Shown: piece after piece, positions 1-7,921 of the stretch
Layout of the letters: each line of letters begins with the position of its first letter
How positions within the stretch are numbered: position 1 is the stretch's first letter
Assembly (NCBI GenBank): GCA_039814545.1
Contig: JBCCBB010000003.1
Span: 62,001 to 126,000 of the forward strand
Length of the DNA stretch: 64,000 bases
From: CALBPI01 sp039814545
GTDB lineage: Bacteria > Pseudomonadota > Gammaproteobacteria > Steroidobacterales > Woeseiaceae
Reading direction: 5' to 3'
Program-made: the position numbers and the translations under genes
The notes under the pieces: generated by a model
Databases searched by the model: none
Seen by the model: the letters and a program-made list of their open reading frames with translations, nothing else
What the model was told of the DNA's origin: nothing

Positions 1-371
1 ACGACCCAGATTTGCTGGCTGTCGGCGAGCCGGATTCGGGTCTCGAGGTGTGCCCGACCGGCGGCGGGTGACAGCTCGAAGCCAATCAGGTGAGGCACAG
101 GGTTGGCGGGTGCGTAAACGTCGACGCGACGGATGTAATCTGTGGGTGTCATGGGGCTGTCGACGCTTACCTCGATCGGCACCGAGTTGCCATTCTCTGC
201 GAGTGGCGGGAGGTCGATGGCGACGCGCTCAAAGGCGATCGGGCGTTGGCCATAGCGCTCAGCCAACGGCTCAGGCAACGCGGCACGCTGCGCACACACG
301 GGGCGCACCGCGAGCATGAGCGCGGTGCCTGCGAGTCCCTGGATAAGGTGCCGTCGTGTGGTCCTGTTCAC
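1..371 (-). CDS. soxY: SoxY, thiosulfate-oxidation sulfur carrier (partial, 3' end beyond window)
   Basis: Reading the minus strand from a GTG at 371 gives an open frame of about 123 codons that runs off the window edge. The N-terminus has a Tat-like twin arginine (TTRRHLIQG) followed by a hydrophobic stretch, as usual for SoxY. Residues about 58-120 carry stretches typical of the SoxY fold: ENGNSVPIEVSVDSPM, then an R-R-V-D-V-Y-A segment, then ETRIRLADSQ. SoxY is the periplasmic carrier that binds sulfur intermediates on a C-terminal GGCGG cysteine; that end lies outside the window and cannot be checked. The start overlaps the soxX stop by 4 bases (GTGA), which supports the GTG start and translational coupling. 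Confidence 0.85.
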   Translation of the reverse strand, partial: MNRTTRRHLIQGLAGTALMLAVRPVCAQRAALPEPLAERYGQRPIAFERVAIDLPPLAENGNSVPIEVSVDSPMTPTDYIRRVDVYAPANPVPHLIGFELSPAAGRAHLETRIRLADSQQIWV

Positions 372-781
372 TGGGCTTCCTCGAGGGTCATGAGATAGGC
401 CACCACGTCCTCAATTTGCTGGGCGGTCAGCAATGTTATGCCGCGATCCGACGGTGTGACCTGGCGCAAGTCGCGGCTGCGGAAGTAGCCCGGCATCGTG
501 GCATCAGGGTTCAGCCGGGTCGGATCCATGATTCGGTCGCGGATGTAGGCCGCACTGCGCCGGCTGCCGATGCCCGTCAGGTCGGGGCCCACATTGCCCT
601 GGAACGCGGCCTCGAGGCCCGCAATGCGGTGACAGGTGATGCAATGGCCGGTGTCGCGGTCCACGAATACCGCTGCACCGGCAAGCGGATCGCCAGGCAC
701 GTCGGTGAGCGGCGCGGGCTGGTCGTCGCCGACACCCATGCCGCTGCCCAACAACAGCAGCCAGGTCGCAATGAGATTCAT
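368..781 (-). CDS. soxX: SoxX, monoheme cytochrome c of the Sox complex
   Basis: A 137-residue protein with an N-terminal signal peptide (hydrophobic residues 3-17) and one heme c site, CITCH at residues 47-51. The region after it (GPDLTGIGSR, then MDPTRLNPDATMPGYFR, then LTAQQIEDVVAYL at the C-terminus) follows the SoxX pattern; the methionine in ATMPGY is the likely distal heme ligand. SoxX pairs with SoxA in the periplasm to load thiosulfate onto SoxY. The gene overlaps both neighbours by 4 bases, fccB upstream and soxY downstream. A generic class I cytochrome c is the alternative, but order and motifs favour SoxX. Confidence 0.85.
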   Translation of the reverse strand: MNLIATWLLLLGSGMGVGDDQPAPLTDVPGDPLAGAAVFVDRDTGHCITCHRIAGLEAAFQGNVGPDLTGIGSRRSAAYIRDRIMDPTRLNPDATMPGYFRSRDLRQVTPSDRGITLLTAQQIEDVVAYLMTLEEAQ

Positions 782-2043
782 CCGAATGCGCCGGCGGTTG
801 CAGTGTTAAACCACCGAAGCGCGGCGTCCGCCTCACCGCGGCGATCCTCGGCGGTTGCATCCAGCGCGCTCACACCGCCGGCGCCTGCGACGGTGCGCCA
901 GCGTTCGCCTTCGGGCCGATAGACGTCAGCGATTGAAATGGCGCTGTCGGGCGCGAGGTAGCTGTAACACGTATTAATAAGTTTTGAAGAAATAGGGGGC
1001 AAAGCATTGAAAAAACGTACTATTTGATTCGCCACAAGCCGTCCCTGCGCTTGTGCCGAGAATGCGGATTTCGGCATGGCATTCGCGATGGCCGCGTCGC
1101 CCAGCACGTGAATGTCTCGCTGCTGCGTCGAGGCGAACGTGGCCGCGTCGACAGGACACCAGCCCGAGGCGTCGGTGACACCCGCCCGGGCAGCGATGCG
1201 GGCGGCGCGCTGCGGCGGGATGACGTTGCTGACGTCGGCCCGCACGCTATCGAACTCGGTCTCGATGCGCCCCGCACTGGCGTCGACGTGAACCACGCGC
1301 GCGCCATCGGAGCGGCCTTGCCAGGTCACGAGGTCGCCGTAGCGCTGACGCCACTCAGCGAGGAACAGCGCCTGCTTCGAAAATCGGTCTTTGGCGTCGA
1401 GGATCAGGACTTTACTGCGCGGCTTCGATTGCGAGAGGTAATGCGCCACAACGGAGGCGCGTTCATAAGGGCCCGGCGGGCAGCGGTACGGATTGTCGGG
1501 TGCGACGATGGCAAAGGTACCGCCATTGGGCATCGCCTCAAGTTGACGCCGCAACAGGAGGGTTTGCGCGCCGGCGGACCACGCGTGCGGCATGCGCGTC
1601 GCAGCGGCGGCGTCGTAGCCGGGGAGGCCGTCGAAGTCGAGTTCGACGCCTGGCGACATGACGAGCCGGTCGTAGGCGAGCACGTCGCCGCTCGCTGTCG
1701 TGACGGTTTTTGCGACGGGGTCAACGTCACTCGCGCGTGTCGCCAGAACCCGGACACCGCGTGCCTCGAGCGCGGCGTACGAAAATGCCTGTTGTTCGAG
1801 CCGGCGCCAGCCGCTGATGACCAGATTGCTGAGGGGGCAGGCGAGATACTGCGTGTTGGGTTCCACGAGTGTGACATCGATGCTTGGATCGGCATCACGC
1901 AAGGCCCGTGCGCACGAGGCCCCGCCGAATCCGCCGCCAACGATCACGACGCGGGGCTTAACAGCCCGCCGCGTGGCGCAACCGGCGACGCCGATCGCGG
2001 CCAGTGCGGCAAGGACCTGCCGCCGTGTGGTGCGCCGGGTCAC
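778..2043 (-). CDS. fccB: Flavocytochrome c sulfide dehydrogenase, FAD subunit (FccB/SoxF)
   Basis: A 421-residue periplasmic flavoprotein that oxidises sulfide and passes electrons to a cytochrome c. It starts with a Tat-like signal (TTRRQVLAALAAIG, residues 4-17), followed by a dinucleotide fold VVIVGGGFGG at about 32-41. The three cysteines expected of FccB are present: Cys69 in LACPLSN (position of the covalent FAD link), and Cys188 (YRCPPGP) and Cys359 (NTCYSYL), the redox-active pair. Cys188 is followed by PPGPYERA, as in FccB and sulfide:quinone reductase relatives. Length is typical. It overlaps the small cytochrome gene and soxX by 4 bases each, so it sits inside the sulfur operon. 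Confidence 0.9.
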   Translation of the reverse strand: MTRRTTRRQVLAALAAIGVAGCATRRAVKPRVVIVGGGFGGASCARALRDADPSIDVTLVEPNTQYLACPLSNLVISGWRRLEQQAFSYAALEARGVRVLATRASDVDPVAKTVTTASGDVLAYDRLVMSPGVELDFDGLPGYDAAAATRMPHAWSAGAQTLLLRRQLEAMPNGGTFAIVAPDNPYRCPPGPYERASVVAHYLSQSKPRSKVLILDAKDRFSKQALFLAEWRQRYGDLVTWQGRSDGARVVHVDASAGRIETEFDSVRADVSNVIPPQRAARIAARAGVTDASGWCPVDAATFASTQQRDIHVLGDAAIANAMPKSAFSAQAQGRLVANQIVRFFNALPPISSKLINTCYSYLAPDSAISIADVYRPEGERWRTVAGAGGVSALDATAEDRRGEADAALRWFNTATAGAFG

Positions 2044-2306
2044 GTCTGCGCCAGGTATTCGGCGATCGCGCGCAGCTCTTCTGGCGTGAATCCTCTGGCA
2101 ATTCGCGTCATGACGGCGCCGTCGTCGCTTCGGTCGCGCCAGGCTTCAAGTGCGGAGAACAGCGCGTCGGCGCTACCGACCTCGAGCGCTGTAGCCCCCG
2201 CATGGCAGCCCGCGCAGCCGATCGACAGCGCCGCGCCATCCACGGTGGTCGCGGCCGGCCCGGTCGTTGCCGCCAGTGTGATCATGAGAACCGACGTGAT
2301 GCTCAC
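2040..2306 (-). CDS. Small monoheme cytochrome c (FccA/SoxE-like)
   Basis: An 88-residue protein with a short signal peptide and one CAGCH heme site (residues 31-35). The C-terminal half contains a candidate methionine ligand (GAVMTRIARGF) and the helix TPEELRAIAEYL typical of the small FccA/SoxE cytochromes. It lies between the molybdenum hydroxylase large subunit and fccB with 4-base overlaps on both sides. By position it is the electron acceptor of FccB; because IorAB-type enzymes also often use a cytochrome c, it could serve the molybdenum enzyme as well. The second role is inference. Confidence 0.8.
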   Translation of the reverse strand: MSITSVLMITLAATTGPAATTVDGAALSIGCAGCHAGATALEVGSADALFSALEAWRDRSDDGAVMTRIARGFTPEELRAIAEYLAQT

Positions 2307-4462
2307 GCGCTCAGTGCCTGGTCCCCAATCGGCAGCTCCCTAATGCGCTGGCCTGTGGCCGCGAAGATCGCGTTGAGCACGGCCGGCGCCGCCACGGCGA
2401 TCGTGGGTTCGCCCACGCCGCCCCAGAAGCCGCCCGAGGGCATGACGATCGTCTCAACCTCGGGCATCTCTGCCAGTCGCATCGACGGGTAGTTGTTGAA
2501 GTTGGACTCCACGATGGCGCCGTCGGCCACCGTGCACTTGCCGTAGAGCATGGCCGACAGGCCGTAGACGAACGAGCCGGCCACTTGGGCTTCGATCTGC
2601 TGTGGATTCACGGCGACACCGGGATCCGTGGCCGCGGTGATCTTGTGCATCCGCAGCTTGCCATTCTCGACTGACACTTCGGCGCAGGCGGCGACATAGC
2701 TGTCAAAGGCCTTGCACACGGCAAGGCCACGGCCATGGCCTTTTGGTAGTGGCTCGCCCCAGCCCGCGCGCTCGGCCGCCGCGTCGAGCACGGCGCGTGC
2801 GAGCGGGTGACCGTCGAGCAGGTCATGGCGGAACTCGAGCGGGTCGCGGCCCGCGGCATGCGCGAGTTCGTCGAGGAAGCACTCCACGTAGACGACATTC
2901 TGGTTCACGTTGACGCCGCGCCAAAAGCCGGGTGGGACGTGGGGGTTTCGCATCGCGTGATCAATGAGGAGGTCGTCGACGGCGTAGGTGAACGCGTGCT
3001 CGCCGCCTGGCAGCAGACACTGGAACGTTGCGAGGTCGGCGCCGTCGCGCAGCGCGCCTGGAAACACCGCCGCGAGAATGGACTGACCAGAGATGCGAAT
3101 GCGTAAACCGGACAACTTGCCGTCTTCGTCGAGGCCCCCTGTGAGACGTGCCTTGGTGACCGGGTGGAAGCGGCCCTGCGCCATGTCCTCCTCGCGCGTC
3201 CAGAGCAACTTCACGGGTGTATCCGGGAACTGTTTGGCGATGAGTACGCCCTGGTGCACGAAGTCATGGAACGCGCCGCGTCGCCCGAAGCCGCCGCCTG
3301 GGCTGAGCTTGTAGGCCTCGCATTGCGTCTGCGGCAGTCCGGATGCTTCTGCTGCCGCCGCGAGTGCCGCTTCGCCATTCTGGGTCGGGCACCACACTTC
3401 GCAGCGGTCCTTGCTCACGCGTGCTGTCGTGTTCATCGGTTCGAGCGGTGCATGATTCTGGAACGGGTAGGCGTAGGTCGCCGTGACGGTCAGCTCGGCG
3501 GCATCGAGGCCGGCTTCAACGTCGCCCTTTTGGTTGCCCACGAAGGCGTCGTCGGCGTCGAGGCCTTCATTGAGCGTGGCATCGATGCTGGCGCTCGAGA
3601 CCTTTGCATTCGGTCCGAAGTCCCATTCGATGGGCAGCGCGTCGAGCGCTGTCTTGGCCCGCCACCAGGTGTCGGCGACTACGGCGACGGCATCGTCTCC
3701 CACGGCGACGGCTCGCACGACGCCTCGCCGGCCCTCAATCGCGGCGGCGTCGAAGCCTTTGAGTGTGCCGCCAAACACGGGGCAAGCCTTGATGCTGGCA
3801 TTGAGCATGCCGGGCAGGTTGACGTCGGCGCCGTAGACCTGGGTGCCGTCCAGTTTTGGCCGTGTGTCGATACGCGCCACAGGCTTGCCGATGAGTTGCC
3901 ATTCCTCAGGCGCCTTCAGCGTGACTTCCAAGGGCGGCGGCAGCGTGGCCGCGGCCGTCGCCACCTCGCCAAAGCGTTTGCTGCGGCCCGATGCGGCGTG
4001 CGTGACGCGGCTGTTTTCAGCCGTGCATTCCGAGGCGGGCACGCCCATGGCGTTGGCTGCTGCTTCCGTCAGCAACAGCCGCGCAGTGGCACCGCCTTCG
4101 CGCACGTAATGGTGGCTTGAGCGGATGCCGCGGCTGCCGCCCGTCGAAAAGCTGCCCCAAACACGGTCTCGCTTGAGGTTGTCACCGGGTGTCGGGTATT
4201 CCCAGGTGACCCGATCCCAGTCGCAGCCCAGCTCCTCGGCGACGAGTTGCGCGAGGCCCGTTGCCGTCCCCTGGCCCATCTCGGTGCGGGCGATCCGAAT
4301 CGTCACCGTGTCATCGGGGTCGATGACGACCCAGGCGTTGACCTCGGGCGAGCCCTGCGCGGCGTTTGCGGACAACGGCAGTGTCATGCCAATCGACAGC
4401 CCGACACCGGTTGCCGCGGTGCCAATCACAAACTCACGTCGGCTCAACATTGCGGCGCTCAT
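2303..4462 (-). CDS. Molybdopterin-binding subunit, xanthine dehydrogenase family (IorB-like)
   Basis: A 719-residue protein with a Tat signal (SRREFVIG at residues 7-14) predicting export with bound cofactor. The body shows the isoquinoline 1-oxidoreductase beta-subunit layout: an N-terminal molybdopterin domain (MGQGTATGLAQLVAEEL), a central domain (YAYPFQNHAPLEPMN, then GGGFGRRG) and a C-terminal GGVGEP whose Glu is the family's catalytic base. These enzymes hydroxylate N-heterocycles or oxidise aldehydes using water as the oxygen donor. The substrate cannot be told from sequence. It overlaps its iron-sulfur partner upstream and the small cytochrome downstream by 4 bases, tying it to the sulfide/thiosulfate genes, an unusual association. 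Confidence 0.88.
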   Translation of the reverse strand: MSAAMLSRREFVIGTAATGVGLSIGMTLPLSANAAQGSPEVNAWVVIDPDDTVTIRIARTEMGQGTATGLAQLVAEELGCDWDRVTWEYPTPGDNLKRDRVWGSFSTGGSRGIRSSHHYVREGGATARLLLTEAAANAMGVPASECTAENSRVTHAASGRSKRFGEVATAAATLPPPLEVTLKAPEEWQLIGKPVARIDTRPKLDGTQVYGADVNLPGMLNASIKACPVFGGTLKGFDAAAIEGRRGVVRAVAVGDDAVAVVADTWWRAKTALDALPIEWDFGPNAKVSSASIDATLNEGLDADDAFVGNQKGDVEAGLDAAELTVTATYAYPFQNHAPLEPMNTTARVSKDRCEVWCPTQNGEAALAAAAEASGLPQTQCEAYKLSPGGGFGRRGAFHDFVHQGVLIAKQFPDTPVKLLWTREEDMAQGRFHPVTKARLTGGLDEDGKLSGLRIRISGQSILAAVFPGALRDGADLATFQCLLPGGEHAFTYAVDDLLIDHAMRNPHVPPGFWRGVNVNQNVVYVECFLDELAHAAGRDPLEFRHDLLDGHPLARAVLDAAAERAGWGEPLPKGHGRGLAVCKAFDSYVAACAEVSVENGKLRMHKITAATDPGVAVNPQQIEAQVAGSFVYGLSAMLYGKCTVADGAIVESNFNNYPSMRLAEMPEVETIVMPSGGFWGGVGEPTIAVAAPAVLNAIFAATGQRIRELPIGDQALSA

Positions 4463-4929
4463 GACTCTGCCTCCTCGCGGGCGATCTCAGCCGCGCGGTG
4501 GATGCCGGCCCGAACGCGTGGCAGCGTGCCGCAACGACAGATGTTGGTCATCGCGCGATCAATGTCGGCGTCCGTCGGGTCGGGGTTTTGATCGAGCAAT
4601 GCGGCGGCGGCCATGATCATGCCGGACTGGCAGTAGCCGCATTGCGGGGTGTCGAGCTCGAGCCAGGCCTGTTGCACGGGGTGACTGGCGTCAGGGGTCA
4701 GCCCTTCGATCGTCGTGATGCGCTGCCCCGGTTGGACCGCGCTAACCGGGTAGACACAGGCGCGCACGGGGCGGCTATCGATGTGCACCGTGCAGGCGCC
4801 GCACTGGGCGATGCCGCAACCGTACTTCGTGCCCGTGAGTCCGGCCTGCTCCCTCAGCGCCCAGAGCAATGGTGTGTCGCCCTCCACATCGAGCGTCACC
4901 GACTGCCCATTGATGTTGAGTGTGGCCAT
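4459..4929 (-). CDS. [2Fe-2S] subunit of molybdenum hydroxylase (IorA-like)
   Basis: A 156-residue ferredoxin-like subunit. The N-terminal plant-type [2Fe-2S] site is C-x4-C-x2-C (GCGIAQCGACTV) with a fourth cysteine in VRACVYP; the second cluster site in the four-helix domain is CGYC followed by ICRCGT near the C-terminus. It carries electrons from the molybdenum centre of the adjacent large subunit. It is the first gene of the minus-strand operon; a GGGGGG-containing ribosome site lies just upstream of the ATG. The preceding 76 bases hold a TATAGT that could be a -10 box (4967 down to 4962) and an inverted repeat at 4980-5000. No signal peptide is visible; co-export with the Tat partner is expected. 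Confidence 0.88.
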   Translation of the reverse strand: MATLNINGQSVTLDVEGDTPLLWALREQAGLTGTKYGCGIAQCGACTVHIDSRPVRACVYPVSAVQPGQRITTIEGLTPDASHPVQQAWLELDTPQCGYCQSGMIMAAAALLDQNPDPTDADIDRAMTNICRCGTLPRVRAGIHRAAEIAREEAES

Positions 4930-4979
4930 GTTGTTCCCCCCGGCAGGTAGTGGTGTTTGGCACTATACCGCAGGCGGAT

Positions 4980-5000
4980 TGCGCACTTGTGACGTGCGCA
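4980..5000. promoter_or_regulatory. Perfect inverted repeat upstream of the sulfur/molybdenum operon
   Basis: TGCGCAC, seven bases, then GTGCGCA: a perfect 7-base inverted repeat. It lies between the stop of the SRPBCC gene (5006) and the first gene of the six-gene operon (start 4929), just upstream of a possible -10 TATAGT. It could be an operator for the operon or a transcript hairpin after the SRPBCC gene; no T tract follows, so a classic terminator is unlikely. Confidence 0.4.
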
Positions 5001-5005
5001 GGCGC

Positions 5006-5470
5006 TCAGGCCATGGCGTGCGCGTCGTGTTCCGCCGCCAGCTTAATGTCGTCGATGTCCTGTTGAAGCATCTTTCGCGTCGTACCCAAAAACAGTCGGC
5101 CAATGGTGTTGCCGAGCAGCTTGGCCATGAACGTTTCGGGTTCGCCGCGGAAGGTCATGGTGAGCTCTGTGGCATCGCCGATTTCTTTGAGACTGATGCG
5201 AGAGAAATAGCGACAGCCGTGGCTGCCAGCCTCGACGTCATAGTGCTCCGGCTCGCGCGCGGAGGTGACCCACATCGTTTCCGTCGCTTCCTTGCCCATC
5301 ATGGTGCGCGTTTCCTGCCACTTTAGGCCGACGATGCCCGACGCTGGCTTCTCGAGAACCTCGGTCTTGTCGAGCCCCGAAATAAATTCGGCGCAATTTT
5401 CGAAGTCCGTGGCGCGCGCCCAAACGACGTCGCGTGGCGCATCGATGTGTGTGCTTACCGTGATTTGCAT
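5006..5470 (-). CDS. SRPBCC (START-like) family protein
   Basis: A 154-residue cytosolic protein with the SRPBCC fold: the opening beta strand MQITVSTHIDAPRDVVWA, the central strand-rich part ending ATELTMTFRGEP, and the long C-terminal helix. Such proteins bind hydrophobic ligands; the ligand here is unknown. An AGGGGAC ribosome site precedes the ATG. It is transcribed in the same direction as the molybdenum/sulfur operon with a 76-base gap, and divergently from the haloperoxidase-like gene. SRPBCC proteins of the CoxG type accompany some molybdenum hydroxylases, so a link with iorAB is possible but not shown. Confidence 0.75.
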   Translation of the reverse strand: MQITVSTHIDAPRDVVWARATDFENCAEFISGLDKTEVLEKPASGIVGLKWQETRTMMGKEATETMWVTSAREPEHYDVEAGSHGCRYFSRISLKEIGDATELTMTFRGEPETFMAKLLGNTIGRLFLGTTRKMLQQDIDDIKLAAEHDAHAMA

Positions 5471-5502
5471 GGTGTCCCCTCGTGCCGTAAGCGGCCTTGT
5501 TC

Positions 5503-5524
5503 AGGCGGTGTCGAATAACCGCCT
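5503..5524. promoter_or_regulatory. Inverted repeat in a divergent promoter region
   Basis: AGGCGGT, eight bases, ACCGCCT form a perfect 7-base inverted repeat in the 197-base gap between the SRPBCC gene (start 5470, minus) and the haloperoxidase-like gene (start 5668, plus). Its place suits an operator shared by both. No clear -35/-10 pair was recognised near it. Confidence 0.35.
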
Positions 5525-5667
5525 ATCAAGCTGCCAACTTACGCCTGGCGGGGATCGGGGTCTACTGCGTACGAAGCGTGTGCGGCAGCGAACTTCGAAA
5601 ACACTAGTAGTTCATGCCATGGAGCGGAGATAGGGTGGGACTGGAACAACGCTATGGGAGCACCCTC

Positions 5668-6975
5668 ATGCCTGTCGCAAATCGTATCGTAATCATCCTT
5701 CTATGGGCTTTATTCAGCGTGCCATCCGCGCGAGCCGGTGATGCCGCGCCTGCGGTCGAATGGAATGCCGCGGTGTTGGCCGTCGCCGAAGCTGAGGATG
5801 GCTTTATGACCCTGAAGGGTCTGCGGACTGTCACGATGATGCACCTTGCGATGCATGATGCGCTCAGCGCGACAGGCAGTGGCTACGAGCCCTTTGCGCT
5901 TAAGGTGCGCGTGACGGAGGCCAGTCGCGTTGCCGCTCTATCGCAGGCGGCCTTTGTCGTGGCAAGCAGCCAGTACCCGGACAGTCACGCTCAATTTGCC
6001 GCGTTGCGCGACCAGGCAGAAGCGGGCGTGGATGACCCTGGCCAACTTGAGAGAGGTCGCGAGCTGGGCGTGCGTGCCGCCGAGTCCATTTTGTCGACGC
6101 GCCAGGGCGACGGCTGGGATACCGAGGCCAGCTACCAATGGCATCCCATGGCGCCCGGCGTCTACGCAGAATTTCAGGAACACAGCGGGACGCCACAGGG
6201 CTTCATATTCGGACCCGGTTGGGCCAAGGCGCGGGGATTCGCCCTGGAGCGCCCCGACCAGTTTCGGGTACCACCGCCGCCGAACATTGCCAGTGAGGCG
6301 TATTCGGCCGCGTTCGACGAAGTGAAGAGGCTCGGTCGCTTCCAGAGCATGCAACGGACGCCCGACCAGACGCACCTCGCACTCTGGTGGAAGGACTTTT
6401 CCGAGAATTCCCACAACCGGCTGGCGCGTGACCTCATTGCGCGCGAGGCGCTGTCGCTGGACGCGTCAGTTCGACTGTTCGCGCTGCTCAACATGGCGAT
6501 CTATGACGCCTACGTATCGAGTTTCGAGAACAAGTTTCACTACAACCACTGGCGTCCGTACACGGCGATTCGATGGGCCGACAATGACGGCAATCCGGCG
6601 ACGCAGCAGGAGTCAACCTGGACGAACACCCACCGGCACACCTATGCCTTTCCGTCTTATCCGTCGGCGCACGGTACGGCGTGCGCTGCTGCGATGTCCG
6701 CACTGACGCACGTGTTTGGTGAGGACTACGCGTTCAAGATGCGTACGGAAACGGTCGATGTGGCCGGGCCGTTCTCGGGCAAGATCGAGATGCATCCCGC
6801 AACACGCTCGTTCGAGCGTTTCAGTGATGCGGCGCGCGAGTGCGGTGCGTCCAGAGTCTATTTGGGCATTCACTTTCGCTACGACTCGGAAGCCGGGGTG
6901 CAACTCGGTGAACAGGTCGGCAGTCAGGTCGTCGCGACACTGCTGCAACCGCGTGTGGCGGAGGGTGATCGCTGA
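5668..6975 (+). CDS. Vanadium-dependent haloperoxidase / PAP2-superfamily protein
   Basis: A 435-residue exported protein. The ATG at 5668 is preferred because a GGGAG ribosome site lies just before it and it begins a good signal peptide (NRIVIILLWALFSVPSARA); an upstream ATG in frame at 5614 lacks both. The active-site pieces of the vanadium haloperoxidase/acid phosphatase fold are visible in order: HYNHWRPYTAIR (Lys/Arg-Pro region), SYPSAHGT (PSxH), and SRVYLGIHFRYDSEAG (SRxxxGxHxxxD). These proteins hold vanadate or phosphate; haloperoxidase versus phosphatase activity cannot be decided from sequence. It is a single gene, convergent with the formylglycine enzyme gene 1 base away. Confidence 0.82.
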   Translation: MPVANRIVIILLWALFSVPSARAGDAAPAVEWNAAVLAVAEAEDGFMTLKGLRTVTMMHLAMHDALSATGSGYEPFALKVRVTEASRVAALSQAAFVVASSQYPDSHAQFAALRDQAEAGVDDPGQLERGRELGVRAAESILSTRQGDGWDTEASYQWHPMAPGVYAEFQEHSGTPQGFIFGPGWAKARGFALERPDQFRVPPPPNIASEAYSAAFDEVKRLGRFQSMQRTPDQTHLALWWKDFSENSHNRLARDLIAREALSLDASVRLFALLNMAIYDAYVSSFENKFHYNHWRPYTAIRWADNDGNPATQQESTWTNTHRHTYAFPSYPSAHGTACAAAMSALTHVFGEDYAFKMRTETVDVAGPFSGKIEMHPATRSFERFSDAARECGASRVYLGIHFRYDSEAGVQLGEQVGSQVVATLLQPRVAEGDR

Positions 6976-6976
6976 G

Positions 6977-7921
6977 TCAGCGCGTGTCTGAAGTGGATGC
7001 TGCGCGCGACCTTGCGAGGCGGAAACCGACGTGTGAGGTGCCCGTGTAGAGGTTCTGCGCTTGGCGCGCTGCGGCGCGAAAGCGGTAACAAAAATCGCGC
7101 GCGCATAGAAAGGACCCGCCCTTAATCACAACCACGGCGTCCGCCGGCTGCGCCGGGTCAAACCCGCGTGCGCCTGCGATGCGCCGTGCGTCGTCGCTGT
7201 GATCGGGCGCGTAGGGCGTCGCTGTGAGCTCCCACACGTTGCCGATCATGTCGTGCAATCCCAGCGCATTGGCTTCGAAACTCGCCACGGGTGCAAGCCC
7301 TTTGAAACCATCGCGGCCCGTGTCCGCGATCGGAAAAAGGCCCTGCCAGGTGTTCGCGTCGTCGCCGTCGTCGCCGGCGGATTGCGCGGCTGATTCCCAT
7401 TCGATTTCGGTAGGCAGCCGCCCGCCCGCCCAACGCGCGAACGCCTCTGCGTCCGCTCGCGTGACATGCACCACGGGAAAATCTGGCGCCGCGTCGGGGC
7501 CATCCGGCCCCGCAGGCTTGCGCCAGCTGGCGCCTTCCTCGAATAGCCACCAGTTGAGCGCGTCTGGCCGGATTGACTCCGGCGTTTCAAACACGGCAGA
7601 GCCTGAGGGAATTGCTTCGCCGGGGCCGCCGGGCTCCTGCGCCGCCCAACCGCGCTCGGCGCGCGTCACGTAACCCGTGTCCGAAACGAAGCGCGCAAAC
7701 TGCGCGTTCGTGACTTCGGTGCGCGTGAGATCAAAGTCCTCGACGCAAGCTTCGCGGGCCGGTCGTTCTTCGGCGTAGCCGCGCGCATCGCCCAGCTCGA
7801 AACATGAGGCCGGGATGGCGACCCAATCGAGCGTCGCGTCCGCGCCGGCATCGAACGCGAGTATCAGGCCACCAAAGACGGCGGCGGACGCGATCAGCGA
7901 AGTTCGTAGCGTTGTCGCCAT
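6977..7921 (-). CDS. Formylglycine-generating enzyme (sulfatase-activating)
   Basis: A 314-residue protein with a signal peptide (residues 5-27), so exported. The fold opens with VAIPASCFELGD and TEVTNAQFARFV, continues with GGRLPTEIEWESAA and MIGNVWELT, and ends with GGSFLCARDFCYRFRAAAR. The two active-site cysteines of the aerobic, copper-dependent enzyme, separated by four residues, are present as Cys273 and Cys278. It converts a cysteine of sulfatases to formylglycine. The ATG at 7921 is chosen because the signal peptide starts there; this start overlaps the sulfatase stop by 28 bases, so the two are one operon and the neighbour is the likely client. Confidence 0.9.
   Translation of the reverse strand: MATTLRTSLIASAAVFGGLILAFDAGADATLDWVAIPASCFELGDARGYAEERPAREACVEDFDLTRTEVTNAQFARFVSDTGYVTRAERGWAAQEPGGPGEAIPSGSAVFETPESIRPDALNWWLFEEGASWRKPAGPDGPDAAPDFPVVHVTRADAEAFARWAGGRLPTEIEWESAAQSAGDDGDDANTWQGLFPIADTGRDGFKGLAPVASFEANALGLHDMIGNVWELTATPYAPDHSDDARRIAGARGFDPAQPADAVVVIKGGSFLCARDFCYRFRAAARQAQNLYTGTSHVGFRLARSRAASTSDTR

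Noticed and set aside
1024..2343. Long open frame (439 codons) on the plus strand opposite fccB and the small cytochrome gene
   Set aside because: It mirrors conserved genes with full motifs on the other strand; long antisense frames are expected in GC-rich DNA, and its translation lacks family motifs.
3164..4120. Long plus-strand open frame (318 codons) opposite the molybdopterin subunit gene
   Set aside because: Same reason: composition shadow of a clearly real gene, no ribosome site or recognisable domain.
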